Positions 27,091 to 35,202 are shown, numbered from the stretch's first letter. The stretch is 38,682 nucleotides of DNA from an uncultured Rhodobiaceae bacterium (GCA_913057645.1 CAJXOU010000030.1:1-38682); one strand, 5' to 3'. Program-made: numbers and translations. The notes: generated by a model not told the origin, from the sequence alone.

Positions 27091-29355
27091 ATGTCATATC
27101 TGTCACAACGGCCATCCGTTGCGGGTTCACCGCGCGGCTGGTCCCATTCGCTCGTCTTGTTTTCGACCTTTGTCTGCCTTGTTCTTTTGTTCATTGCGTC
27201 CTTTGTCCAGAACGCCCGCGCCGATACGGGCGGCCTTGTGAAGCTGAACGACGTCGAAAGCGGCGCGCTGCTCTTCAATTCGACCGAGCCCGGCAAATAT
27301 GTGCCTGCTCCGCTGCTCGCCACCGATGTGAAGATCGACGTCACCGGCCCCATCGCGCGCACACGCGTGACGCAGCAATTCATCAATCCGGGCGACGGTT
27401 GGGTGGAAGGCAAGTATGTCTTTCCGCTCCCTGAAAATTCCGCCGTCGACACGCTGAAAATGGTGATCGGCGACCGTGTGATCGAAGGAAAGATCAAGGA
27501 GAAGGAAGAGGCCCGCCGCGTCTATGAGGAAGCAAAGGCTCAAGGGCAGAAGGCCAGCCTCATCGAGCAGCAGCGGCCCAACGTCTTCACCAATTCCGTC
27601 GCCAATATCGGCCCGAAGGAAACCATCCTCATCCAGATCGAATATCAGCAGACGGTCCGTCGCGACGGCGACGCCTTCTCGCTCCGCTTCCCGATGGTCG
27701 TTGCGCCACGCTACACGCCGAAGACGGCCGAACCGCAGTTCGTCGACTTCCGCTCGGACAGCGAAGGCTGGGGCACGGTGCTTCCGCCGGAACGGAACGA
27801 CGATCTCGAACAGCCGCCGGTGCTCCACCCCGACATGGGCGACATCAATCCCGTGAGCCTCGCGGTCACGCTCGATGCAGGCTTCCCGCTCGGCGACATC
27901 ACCAGCGCACATCACAAAATCGCACTCAAGCGGGACGGCGAGCGCAAGGCGACGCTCACCCTCGCCGAAGAGCTCGTCCCCGCGAACAGGGACTTCGAAA
28001 TGGTGTGGAAGCCGGCCGCGACAAGCGCGCCGACAGCCGCCCTCTTCCGCGAGCGCATCGGCAACGAGGATTATCTTCTCGTCATGCTGACGCCGCCCTC
28101 GGGCAGCGTGCAGCCCGAAGCAAAGCCGCGCGAGGCGATCTTCGTCATCGACAATTCCGGCTCCATGTCCGGCCCCTCGATGGATCAGGCGAAGGAGAGC
28201 CTTCTCTGGGCACTCGACCGGCTGACCCCCGGCGACACCTTCAACGTGATCCGCTTCGACGACACGCTGACGGTGCTCTTTCCCGATGCCGTGCCCGCGC
28301 ATGGCGAAAATCTCGCCGTGGCGAAGAAGTTCGTGAAGGGCCTCGAAGCGAATGGCGGCACGGAAATGCTGCCCGCCCTTCGCGCCTCGCTTGTCGACCG
28401 CAACGCCGGCGACGACACCCGTGTCCGCCAGGTCGTGTTTCTTACGGATGGCGCGATTTCGAACGAGCGTGAACTCTTCCACGAGATCACGAACAATCTC
28501 GGCCGCTCGCGTCTTTTCACGGTCGGCATCGGTTCCGCGCCGAACAGCTACTTCATGACCCGCGCTTCGGAGGCGGGGCGTGGCACCTTCACCCATATCG
28601 GCTCTGAGGAGCAGGTCACCGAGCGCATGAGCGAGCTTTTCGACAAGCTCCGCAATCCGGTCATGACGGACATCACCGCGACCTGGCCGGACGCCCGCAC
28701 GACGGAGAACTGGCCGAACCCTGTGCCCGATCTCTACAAGGGCGAGCCCATCGTCCTTTCCGCCCGCATGCCCGAGGCGAAGGGCACGTTGACGCTGCGC
28801 GGCGAAGTCGCGGGCGAACCCTGGGAAGTGCGGATGCCGATCGCCGCAGGCGAAATGCGCCCCGGCATCGGCAAGCTCTGGGCGCGCCGCAAGATCGAAC
28901 AGCTCGAAGCGGATGCGCAGATCGCAGGCAACTGGGAACAGAACGACGCCGAGATAACCCGCGTCGCTCTCGAACATCACCTTGTCAGCCGCCGCACCAG
29001 CCTTGTCGCGGTCGACGTGACGCCGTCCCGTCCGGATGGCGAGAAACTCACCTCGAAGGACATGCCGGTCAACCTGCCCGACGGCTGGGACTACGAGAAG
29101 GTCTTCGGCGAACCCGCCATGCAGCGGGCGAAACAGGCGAGCTTCGGGACAAGCGGCGCCATGCTTGCCATGGCGGCGGCGCCCGCGGCGGAGGCCGACG
29201 CCTCGACCGGTCTTGCCCTGCCGCAGACCGCGACGGACGCCCCCGCGCTCATCCATGGCGGCATGCTCGCCCTGCTGCTTGCGGCCATGCTCTCCGCCCT
29301 CTGGTGGCTGCAACGCCACTGGACGGCGAGCGCCTGGGCCCGGAGGCGGCAGTGA
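27091..29355 (+). CDS. VIT and vWA domain protein with C-terminal sortase signal (marine proteobacterial sortase target type)
   Basis: A 754-residue exported protein that is the probable substrate of the adjacent sortase. Order: signal region with a hydrophobic stretch (about 20-40, ending NARA), a VIT domain (about 55-185, VTQQFINPGDGWVEGKYVFPLPENSAVDTLKM), a von Willebrand A domain with the metal site DNSGSMS at 354-360, and a sorting signal LPQTA at about 710-714, followed by a hydrophobic helix and a basic tail (RRRQ). The ATG at 27091 with GGGGAGA upstream gives the correct signal peptide. Its stop overlaps the sortase start (GTGA). It may resemble inter-alpha-trypsin-inhibitor-like adhesion or envelope proteins; the biological role is unknown. 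Confidence 0.93.
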   Translation: MSYLSQRPSVAGSPRGWSHSLVLFSTFVCLVLLFIASFVQNARADTGGLVKLNDVESGALLFNSTEPGKYVPAPLLATDVKIDVTGPIARTRVTQQFINPGDGWVEGKYVFPLPENSAVDTLKMVIGDRVIEGKIKEKEEARRVYEEAKAQGQKASLIEQQRPNVFTNSVANIGPKETILIQIEYQQTVRRDGDAFSLRFPMVVAPRYTPKTAEPQFVDFRSDSEGWGTVLPPERNDDLEQPPVLHPDMGDINPVSLAVTLDAGFPLGDITSAHHKIALKRDGERKATLTLAEELVPANRDFEMVWKPAATSAPTAALFRERIGNEDYLLVMLTPPSGSVQPEAKPREAIFVIDNSGSMSGPSMDQAKESLLWALDRLTPGDTFNVIRFDDTLTVLFPDAVPAHGENLAVAKKFVKGLEANGGTEMLPALRASLVDRNAGDDTRVRQVVFLTDGAISNERELFHEITNNLGRSRLFTVGIGSAPNSYFMTRASEAGRGTFTHIGSEEQVTERMSELFDKLRNPVMTDITATWPDARTTENWPNPVPDLYKGEPIVLSARMPEAKGTLTLRGEVAGEPWEVRMPIAAGEMRPGIGKLWARRKIEQLEADAQIAGNWEQNDAEITRVALEHHLVSRRTSLVAVDVTPSRPDGEKLTSKDMPVNLPDGWDYEKVFGEPAMQRAKQASFGTSGAMLAMAAAPAAEADASTGLALPQTATDAPALIHGGMLALLLAAMLSALWWLQRHWTASAWARRRQ

Positions 29356-29948
29356 AAGCGCTGACGGCAAACAAGGCGGCGGTCCTCTGGGCCGCCGCCA
29401 TCCTGCTTTGCGTCGGCCTCGGCGCATGGCAGGTCGGACAAGGCCTCTACATCATGGCGAAGGCCGAACTCGCGCAGGTTCTTCTCGAACGGGCCTGGGC
29501 GAAAACGCTGGAAGACGGCAAGCCGCACAAGGCCTGGTCATGGGCCGATACATGGCCTGTCGCGAAGATCGAATTTCCTTCGCTCGGCGAGAGCCGAATC
29601 GTCCTGTCGAACACGAGCGGCGAGGCGCTCGCCTTCGGTCCCGGTCATCTCCTCGGTTCGCCGCTTCCCGGCAGCACCGGCACTTCCGTCATCGCCGGAC
29701 ACCGCGACACGCATTTTTCACTTCTGCGTGACCTGAAAAATGACGACATCGTCATCCTTACCTCTGTCGACGGAACTGGACGCGAGTACAAAATCCGCGA
29801 AAGCAAAATCGTTCTTGCAGATAACTCACGCATCGATCCGCGCGCTGCGGCAGGTTTGGTGCTTGTTACCTGCTATCCTTTCGACGCGAGGGAAAGGGGA
29901 CCGCTGCGGTATGCGGTCTTCGCAAACGAGAAGCCAGATGCGAGCTGA
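29352..29948 (+). CDS. Class GN sortase
   Basis: Membrane-anchored cysteine transpeptidase of Gram-negative bacteria, 198 residues. A hydrophobic anchor (KAAVLWAAAILLCVGLGAWQVG) leads the protein. The catalytic His117 is in IAGHRDTHFSLL, Cys174 in LVLVTCYPFD and Arg186 in GPLRYAVF, the full sortase triad. LGSPLPGSTGTSVIAGHRDTHF is characteristic of the class. The start is GTG at 29352, overlapping the substrate stop by 4 bp; earlier frame codons lie inside the substrate gene. It probably cleaves LPQTA of the partner and joins it to an unknown acceptor, possibly periplasmic peptidoglycan or lipid. No dedicated histidine kinase or response regulator gene is adjacent. Confidence 0.93.
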   Translation: MKALTANKAAVLWAAAILLCVGLGAWQVGQGLYIMAKAELAQVLLERAWAKTLEDGKPHKAWSWADTWPVAKIEFPSLGESRIVLSNTSGEALAFGPGHLLGSPLPGSTGTSVIAGHRDTHFSLLRDLKNDDIVILTSVDGTGREYKIRESKIVLADNSRIDPRAAAGLVLVTCYPFDARERGPLRYAVFANEKPDAS

Positions 29949-30130
29949 AATCAGAAAAAAATCATGATCCGCTTTTCATCCGTATGCGTAACGCTATTTC
30001 ATGGTTCTGAGCGCTTAAGGCAAGACGGCTATTTTCCGGATTATCCTTGACCGTCCGGGTGATATTCGACGTATTGATTGTACGGGGCAAACAAAGGCCA
30101 GAAGCGCCCCCCTCAGGAGGCAGCTGTAAT

Positions 30131-30787
30131 TTGGGATTGGCAAGCTATAGAAGATCGGTCAGCGAGACCAAACGAGCCGCTATTCTGAAGGCAGCGCGCG
30201 AGAACTTCCTGAAGGGTGGATACAGTCGCGCGGCGATGGCGGAAATCGCCCGTGATGCGGACGTATCGACGGCAACGCTTTACAAGCATTTCTCGTCCAA
30301 GGATGCCCTTTTCACGGCGATCGTTCAGGACGCCTACACGGGCACGGAAGGTTCGCTTTACACCGACATAACCGGCCTGTCTGCGCGAGACGTTCTGAGA
30401 AATATCGGCCGCACCTACATGCGCCAGCAGTTCGACGGGCAGATGAACGCCCTTCTGCGCATCGTCATCGCCGAGGTTCCCTCCGCGCCGCAGCTTGCGC
30501 GCGATGCGTATCAGAACGGCGTCCTGGCGCGTTACGATCAGATCCGGCAGGTCATTGAAGAGCTCGTCGCCCGCGGCGACCTGAAGCCGCACAACCTCCA
30601 TGACGGCGCAAGACATCTTGGCGGCATGGTGAAGGAATTCGTCGTCTGGCCGGCTCTCTTCACGCCCGACTTTCAGAAGCCGGACGACATCGATGCCAAG
30701 ATCGACGCCTGCATCGACGCCTATCTGAAAATATACGGCGCCGAATCCGCGGTCGCTCGCCCTCGGGAAAAAGAAATTGGGACTTGA
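30131..30787 (+). CDS. TetR/AcrR family regulator, first of a tandem pair
   Basis: A 218-residue repressor-type protein. The HTH is AILKAARENFLKGGYSRAAMAEIARDADVSTATLYKHFSSKDALFTAIV (about 18-65); the C-terminal domain (DVLRNIGRTYMRQQF, ALLRIVIAEVPSAPQLA, VKEFVVWPALF) resembles the AefR-like C-terminal class. I choose the TTG at 30131 because AGGAGG lies 10 bases upstream and because the next gene begins with the same sequence (xGLxSxRRxVS). Upstream in-frame codons encode unconserved sequence. It is 182 bp after the sortase gene and overlaps the second TetR gene by 11 bp. Ligand and target are unknown. Confidence 0.88.
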   Translation: MGLASYRRSVSETKRAAILKAARENFLKGGYSRAAMAEIARDADVSTATLYKHFSSKDALFTAIVQDAYTGTEGSLYTDITGLSARDVLRNIGRTYMRQQFDGQMNALLRIVIAEVPSAPQLARDAYQNGVLARYDQIRQVIEELVARGDLKPHNLHDGARHLGGMVKEFVVWPALFTPDFQKPDDIDAKIDACIDAYLKIYGAESAVARPREKEIGT

Positions 30788-31403
30788 ATCGCATCGCCGG
30801 AAAGTCAGTTCGCAGAAGCAGGCCTCCATACTGGTGGCGGCGCGGGACAACTTCCTGAAAAACGGCTACAGCCGCGCCGGCATGGCCGAAATCGCGCGGG
30901 ACGCGGACGTGTCGACCGCGACGCTCTACAAGCATTTCGCTTCGAAGGAAGCGCTGTTCTCGGCGGTCGTGCGGAATGTCGCGCGCTCGACCGGCGACTA
31001 TTCCGGCGTCATCGACCCGGGCGATACGGCACGCGAGGTACTCTACAAGCTCTGCCGCGCCTATCTTTCCGTCCAGTTCGACAGCAACGCCAACGCACTC
31101 CTGCGGATCGTCATCGCCGAGGTGCCCGGTGCGCCCGGTCTCGCCGGCGACATGTATGAGGTGCTCGGCAACCGCAGGAACGACAGCCTGATGCACGTGC
31201 TCGACGAGTTGATCTCGCGCGGCATGCTGAAGCCGCATGACAGCGCTTTCGGCGCCCGGCTGGGTGCAGGCATGCTCAAGGAAATCTTCGTCTGGCCGGC
31301 GCTTTTCGATGCCGAACTCGGCTTGCCGCCCGACACGGATGAAAAGATCCACCGCGTCATCGACGCCTATCTCGCCCTTTACGGTCCCGACGCCCGCGAC
31401 TAG
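30777..31403 (+). CDS. TetR/AcrR family regulator, second of a tandem pair
   Basis: A 208-residue paralogue of the preceding regulator. HTH: QASILVAARDNFLKNGYSRAGMAEIARDADVSTATLYKHFASKEALFSAVV. The C-terminal domain keeps LYKLCRAYLSVQFDSNANALLRIVIAEVPGAPGLAGDMYE and LKEIFVWPALFD. The start is TTG at 30777; the conserved N-terminus GLESHRRKVSSQK aligns with GLASYRRSVSETK of the first copy, and the frames overlap by 11 bp, so translation is probably coupled. The two may form heterodimers. The methyltransferase gene on the other strand overlaps its 3' end by 4 bp. Confidence 0.9.
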   Translation: MGLESHRRKVSSQKQASILVAARDNFLKNGYSRAGMAEIARDADVSTATLYKHFASKEALFSAVVRNVARSTGDYSGVIDPGDTAREVLYKLCRAYLSVQFDSNANALLRIVIAEVPGAPGLAGDMYEVLGNRRNDSLMHVLDELISRGMLKPHDSAFGARLGAGMLKEIFVWPALFDAELGLPPDTDEKIHRVIDAYLALYGPDARD

Positions 31404-32188
31404 CGCGTCGCGAGGAAGGCGTAGCGGTTGAGGCTGAAGAAGAACTCGCCGCGCTCCGCCAGCCGCAACTGGTCGTCGTACCAGGCCTGCACTTCCTCTT
31501 TCGAAAGCCCGTGCCTCTCGCCATTCGCGGCCGCATAGCCGCGGATCGTCTTCATGATGCCCGCCGCGTAGGAAACGGGCTGCCATCGCGGCGACAGCAT
31601 CGGCACGATTTCGACGCGCAGCACCCGGAAGCCCGCACGCCGCATCCGCGCGCCGAGCGTCGCGGGCAGATGCGGATCGGCCAGATGGTCGTCCCAGCAG
31701 TGAAGCACGCGCTCCATGCGCGCCTTGTCCGACGAATGCCAGACGATGCTGCGCCAGTCCGTGTCGAGGATGAGCGCCCGCCCGCCGGGCTTCAGCACGC
31801 GATGGAGCTCCTTCACCGCCTTTTCCATATCGGCCACATACTCGTGCACCTGCGTCGAGACGGCGATATCGAAGGAGGCATCCGGAACCCTGAGATCGGC
31901 CGCGTCGCCTTCCATGCATTCGGCCTGCGGCATCGCCGCAAGCCGTGTGCGCGCCACCTTCAGCATCGCCGCCGACGCGTCGAGCCCCACGAGGCGGCCG
32001 CTCTCGCCCACCATGCGGGCAAGATCGCAGGCAAGCAGTCCCGGCCCGGCGCCGATATCGAGTACATGCTCGCCGGGTACGGGCGAAAGCATCTCGATCA
32101 CCTTCGCGCGCTGGCCCACCACGTCGGGCGTGAGATACATCGCCTCCAGCGTGCGTGCTGCGTTGTCGTCGAATTCAAGCTGGCTCAT
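31400..32188 (-). CDS. Class I SAM-dependent methyltransferase
   Basis: A 262-residue Rossmann-fold methyltransferase. Motif I is VLDIGAGPGLLACDLARMVG (about 45), the acidic residue that binds SAM ribose is in GRLVGLDASAAMLKVAR, motif II-like segment AECMEGDAADLRVPDASFDIAVSTQVHEYVAD, and the following HRVLKPGGRALILDTDW is typical of UbiE/COQ5-like and arsenite or small-molecule methyltransferases. The substrate is unknown. The upstream PH-like membrane protein gene overlaps its start (ATGA), so it is second in a two-gene unit. Its stop overlaps the TetR gene stop by 4 bp. Confidence 0.92.
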   Translation of the reverse strand: MSQLEFDDNAARTLEAMYLTPDVVGQRAKVIEMLSPVPGEHVLDIGAGPGLLACDLARMVGESGRLVGLDASAAMLKVARTRLAAMPQAECMEGDAADLRVPDASFDIAVSTQVHEYVADMEKAVKELHRVLKPGGRALILDTDWRSIVWHSSDKARMERVLHCWDDHLADPHLPATLGARMRRAGFRVLRVEIVPMLSPRWQPVSYAAGIMKTIRGYAAANGERHGLSKEEVQAWYDDQLRLAERGEFFFSLNRYAFLATR

Positions 32189-32664
32189 GCCGCGTCTCTT
32201 TTTCTGTTGGCATCGTTGATCGCCGCCGCGATTTCCTCCGGCTCCGCGAGATCCGCGACCAGGTAGCGCTCACCGCCCCGCGCGATCAGCGCCAGCGCCC
32301 CGCCGCCGAACCGGCGCTGCGCGAAGGAGCGGCGCACCTGTGCGAGCGAAATCCCGGGAATGTCGAGCCGCGCGTGGCGGCGATAGGGGAAGCCCCATGT
32401 GAGCTCGAGCACCCCGTCCGAAATCTCCGCCCGGAGAACGCGCGCCCGCAGGAACGCGTGAACGAGGAGCAGCGGCACGACCACCGATTCGATGGCCAGG
32501 GCCACGGCGGGAATGGCCCTCAGCGGCGGCTCCTGCCAGATCGCCCAGAAATAGACCACCGTCCAGGTAAGCGCGACGACGAGCGACGGCAGATAGATCG
32601 TCCAGTGTGCGCCCGTCCGGATCGGCGGCGCGGGCTGGGGCGGATTTTCGGCGGCCTGGCTCAT
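32185..32664 (-). CDS. Membrane protein with PH-like domain
   Basis: A 159-residue protein with a proline-rich N-terminus, two membrane spans (about 22-45 WTIYLPSLVVALTWTVVYFWAI and 50-73 AIPAVALAIESVVVPLLLVHAFL), then a soluble beta-rich part (RVLRAEISDGVLELTWGFPYRRHARLDIPGISLAQVRRSF...GGALALIARGGERYLVADLAEPEEIAAAIN) that looks like the bacterial PH-like (YdbT/bPH) fold. Function unknown. It overlaps the methyltransferase start by 4 bp. It is divergent from the small single-span gene across 117 bp. Confidence 0.85.
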   Translation of the reverse strand: MSQAAENPPQPAPPIRTGAHWTIYLPSLVVALTWTVVYFWAIWQEPPLRAIPAVALAIESVVVPLLLVHAFLRARVLRAEISDGVLELTWGFPYRRHARLDIPGISLAQVRRSFAQRRFGGGALALIARGGERYLVADLAEPEEIAAAINDANRKRDAA

Positions 32665-32781
32665 GGAACCGAGAATTGCAGAACCCCGGCACTATGGAAA
32701 GCGGCGGATTCCCGCCCTTGCCGCGCCCGCCCTCTGCGCTAGTTCCCTCACCAGCGGACAGGACAGTCACAGGAGGTACGC

Positions 32782-33045
32782 ATGACCGGCCCCGAAAAGA
32801 AAACCGACGAAGCGCGGCAGGGCGTGACGGGCACGGGCACGCGCTATGTCTTCGCCATCTCGACGGCCGCGGCCCTGGTGGCGCTGTTTGCCATCGCCTT
32901 TGTCTTCTTCGGCGCCCCGGACATGGGCCTCGACGACGCGCGGAGCGGCGCGGATGCGACGCCGCCCTATGAGCTGCCCGAGGAGACGCCGGACTGGCAG
33001 GAGCCCGCCCCGGTCGAGAACCCGTCCAGCCCCTCCGCGCCCTGA
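32782..33045 (+). CDS. Small single-span membrane protein, 87 residues
   Basis: I do not recognise a family. A short cytosolic-type N-terminus (MTGPEKKTDEARQGVTG) precedes one membrane helix (RYVFAISTAAALVALFAIAFVFFG, about 21-45) and an acidic, proline-rich tail (DDARSGAD...PYELPEETPDWQEPAPVENPSSPSAP), probably exposed to the periplasm. The ribosome-binding site CACAGGAGGTACGC in front of the ATG is excellent, so the gene is real. The IS1-like element is inserted 38 bp after its stop. Confidence 0.8.
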   Translation: MTGPEKKTDEARQGVTGTGTRYVFAISTAAALVALFAIAFVFFGAPDMGLDDARSGADATPPYELPEETPDWQEPAPVENPSSPSAP

Positions 33046-33075
33046 CGCACGTCTCCTGCCGCTTTCCGGCACGAG

Positions 33076-33083
33076 CGGACGGG
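33076..33083. repeat. Left copy of 8-bp target site duplication
   Basis: CGGACGGG directly outside the left terminal inverted repeat; the same 8 bases stand outside the right end at 36302-36309. This is the footprint of insertion and shows that the element moved here as a unit. Confidence 0.85.
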
Positions 33084-33100
33084 GGTAGTGTCTCAGTTTG
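33084..33100 (+). repeat. Left terminal inverted repeat of the IS1-like element
   Basis: GGTAGTGTCTCAGTTTG, identical to the reverse complement of 36285-36301. The stop codon of the 46-residue gene (33093-33095) lies in this repeat. Confidence 0.92.
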
Positions 33101-33233
33101 AGGGAGGCCACTGATTGGGGTCTTTATCGTCCACGAGCTTCTGTAGCAGGAACTCAATCCGCTTTAGCTGGTTCGACACATAGGCCAGTCCGGCGATGAG
33201 TGTCACGAAGCCGATTGTTATTGCCGTTTCCAT
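33093..33233 (-). CDS. 46-residue single-span membrane protein encoded at the transposon end
   Basis: Start ATG at 33233 with GAGG eight bases upstream, sequence METAITIGFVTLIAGLAYV followed by SNQLKRIEFLLQKLVDDKD and ending in NQWPPSN. The first 19 residues form a membrane helix; the rest is an amphipathic, charged helix suited to self-association. The TGA stop lies in the left terminal repeat. It follows the 241-residue gene by 20 bp on the same strand, so both may be co-expressed. No family recognised; the size and shape resemble small membrane toxins or holin-like proteins, but this is speculation. Confidence 0.65.
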   Translation of the reverse strand: METAITIGFVTLIAGLAYVSNQLKRIEFLLQKLVDDKDPNQWPPSN

Positions 33234-33253
33234 TCATGGCCTCAGTCTGGGGT

Positions 33254-33979
33254 CTAGAAGACCGCTTTGGGCGGTGGCTTTATGTTGTCCCACCTCTCCG
33301 CAATAGCAAAGCACGCGGCCTCCATGTTCTTGAAACGCGTCACGCTATCGGTTGGTGCTGGGTAGGCAACCCCCGCATAGGCGTCAATCGTGAGGCACAG
33401 CTTCCGCTCCGGCTCCGCGTCGGTATCGGCCTCAACAAGGTTGAGGTATCCCAAAAGGAACGCGGATTGCCACTCGGCAACTTCGGGCTTGAGAGATGTT
33501 CCTTTTGCATAGCGCAGAGTCGCCGCGCCGATTTTCACCTTGTTCGTCTTTGTCAGCCTCCGAAACCGAAGTTGCAGATCGGGGGTAACTTTCACGTCCC
33601 CCAAGGTGATCGGCTGGCCCTTCCCCGGCGGAAGCAATTCCGCCTCGGGAAGCGACACCAAATGAGACACCTTCGCAAAGCGATCAATGTAATCGGCGTT
33701 GTGATCGTATAGATCGCGGTCAAAAGTCGAGTCTGCCAGCCGCGTCCGGAGCTTTTCGGCTGCCTCGGACAGGCTGCCAATTTCCGGATTCTCGGTCCGC
33801 AGGAATTTTGATACTATCTGCTTCGCCTCATTGTGTTGTACGACACGGGCGAGCGTTTGGTATTTGCATCCGACGAGAATTGAACGCTTCCTGATGTCGG
33901 TAGCGGCCATGTAGTCCGCGAGGTGGCGGGCGGAAATTTGCGGATTTTTAACCAGCCGGTGCGTTTGCTTGTCGGACAT
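33254..33979 (-). CDS. Hypothetical passenger protein, 241 residues
   Basis: Not recognised. It begins MSDKQTHRLVKNPQISARHLADYMAATDIRKRSILVGCKYQTLARVVQHNEAKQIVSKFL, a helical region with basic residues that could bind nucleic acid, and ends in a more beta-rich region (KLCLTIDAYAGVAYPAPTDSVTRFKNMEAACFAIAERWDNIKPP). No signal peptide or membrane segment. The start ATG at 33979 has GGGGGA from the palindrome CCCCCGGGGG upstream. It is divergent from the 75-residue gene (starts 26 bp apart). Codon use is less GC-biased than the host genes, as for the whole element. Confidence 0.78.
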   Translation of the reverse strand: MSDKQTHRLVKNPQISARHLADYMAATDIRKRSILVGCKYQTLARVVQHNEAKQIVSKFLRTENPEIGSLSEAAEKLRTRLADSTFDRDLYDHNADYIDRFAKVSHLVSLPEAELLPPGKGQPITLGDVKVTPDLQLRFRRLTKTNKVKIGAATLRYAKGTSLKPEVAEWQSAFLLGYLNLVEADTDAEPERKLCLTIDAYAGVAYPAPTDSVTRFKNMEAACFAIAERWDNIKPPPKAVF

Positions 33980-34004
33980 GGAATGGTCCCCCGGGGGTGA
34001 TGAG

Positions 34005-34232
34005 ATGGATGAGTTTTACTTCAGCGTAAATCTCGACAATGACAGAACGCTCTGTTTGGCACCTCTCACAGACCGGCGAATCGCTATGTCCGGTCAGGAA
34101 CTTGCAGATACTAGCGGATATTTCCTATACGAGCAGTGTAGCTCGGAAGGATTTGGCGGAGTGGAAATCATCGCCCGTGTTGTGTCCGATGAGGCCGTCG
34201 CCAAACTGCGCCAGTTTTTCAATATGGACTGA
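34005..34232 (+). CDS. Hypothetical passenger protein, 75 residues
   Basis: Begins MDEFYFSVNLDNDRTLCLAPLTDRRIAMSGQEL and ends RVVSDEAVAKLRQFFNMD. Looks like a compact alpha/beta protein; no family recognised. The ATG at 34005 is chosen with the GGGGGT of the CCCCCGGGGG palindrome eight bases upstream; a TTG at 33969 is possible but would overlap the start of the divergent gene. It is convergent with the transposase, the stops being 3 bp apart. Its existence as a gene is likely but not certain. Confidence 0.55.
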   Translation: MDEFYFSVNLDNDRTLCLAPLTDRRIAMSGQELADTSGYFLYEQCSSEGFGGVEIIARVVSDEAVAKLRQFFNMD

Positions 34233-34235
34233 GTT

Positions 34236-35060
34236 TTAGTCCGCCAACTGAGCAATATCCTCTAACGTCCAGACATGATCCGCAACACCTGCCTGCATGG
34301 CCGGGGTAACGCGAAGCGTCTTATGGATTTTCGCGAAGTTGTAGAACATGAAATGCAGCGCCACGGCATGGGCGTGGTTTTCGATCTTCTTTGAAAAGCC
34401 GTTGGTCAGGCGAGTGAACCGGCGCATATGCATCCGCATGGTGAGGTTCTGGCGCTCAACGTAGGACGTGGAGACATGCTCCCGGTCAGGGTTGCCCGTC
34501 ACCCGGTCCTTGCGCGCGCCCTTGCAGATGGCCGGACTATAGCGGCGCTGCCCTTCCGGGGCGCTACCGTAAATCTTGATGAGCGTGGCGAAGTCCACAT
34601 CGTCGCCAAAGGCATCCTCTACAGCGCCAAGGTAGGGGCCGTGGCCGTCGCTCGTAAGCTGCACACGGTTGGCAAGGCGGGAAGCCACATCCTGCATGAA
34701 CTCGTGCGCATATTCCGCGTCACGTCCGCCGATGAGATAGGAGACGATGAGCTTGCTATCGGCGTCGATTGCGGTCCACGTCCACGTATCGCCCGCGCCT
34801 TCCGGCGCGGCCTTGGCCGTCTTGACGTTCTTCGCCTTCGCGTAGGTGAAGGACCAGATTTCATCGACCTGCACCCGCTGAGACTTCACATTGCGCACAT
34901 GCTCATCGTGATAGGCGGCGCAGGCCGTGCCGACATCGATCAACAACTTTGTCACCGTGTTGATCGACACGTCCGCAAGGCGCGACGTGGCCCGGAGGCT
35001 CATGCCTTCGCAGAGCATTCCAAGGATCTGAGCGCGCTTCTGTGTGGACAGTTTGTTCAT
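34236..35060 (-). CDS. IS1-family-like DDE transposase
   Basis: A 274-residue single-frame transposase. N-terminal HTH (LSTQKRAQILGMLCEGMSLRATSRLADVSINTVTKLLIDVG, about 3-50), then the catalytic core: first Asp in VQVDEIWSFTYAKAKN, second Asp in LTSDGHGPYLGAVEDAFG, and the Glu in SYVERQNLTMRMHMRRFTRLTNGFSKKIENHAHAVALHFMFYNFAKIHKTL, which has the family look of IS1 C-terminal sequence. Unlike classical IS1 it needs no frameshift. The ATG at 35060 is chosen; the promoter -10 element ends 7 bp upstream, so the message would start at or next to the ATG. Confidence 0.88.
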   Translation of the reverse strand: MNKLSTQKRAQILGMLCEGMSLRATSRLADVSINTVTKLLIDVGTACAAYHDEHVRNVKSQRVQVDEIWSFTYAKAKNVKTAKAAPEGAGDTWTWTAIDADSKLIVSYLIGGRDAEYAHEFMQDVASRLANRVQLTSDGHGPYLGAVEDAFGDDVDFATLIKIYGSAPEGQRRYSPAICKGARKDRVTGNPDREHVSTSYVERQNLTMRMHMRRFTRLTNGFSKKIENHAHAVALHFMFYNFAKIHKTLRVTPAMQAGVADHVWTLEDIAQLAD

Positions 35061-35067
35061 GTCAATC

Positions 35068-35096
35068 AAGATAGGGAGTCAAGCATGATCGGTCAA
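35068..35096 (-). promoter_or_regulatory. Transposase promoter, probably leaderless
   Basis: On the minus strand TTGACC (35096-35091), exact 17-bp spacer, TATCTT (35073-35068). Only 7 bp separate the -10 from the ATG at 35060, so transcription should begin at the start codon. Two copies of ATGCTTGAC lie in and around the -35, a possible self-regulatory site. Confidence 0.6.
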
Positions 35097-35202
35097 GCAT
35101 AAAGGTCAGTTAAGTAGACACAGCTCCGCCAACCCATTGGCGGGACTCGCAAAATGGCAAATTGACTTTTGAATCAATCGGTTATATAAGAAAAAGGCTC
35201 GG

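Noticed and set aside
27127-29427. Leftward frame of 766 codons opposite the vWA/sortase genes
   Set aside because: Antisense shadow; both genes on the plus strand have clear domains.
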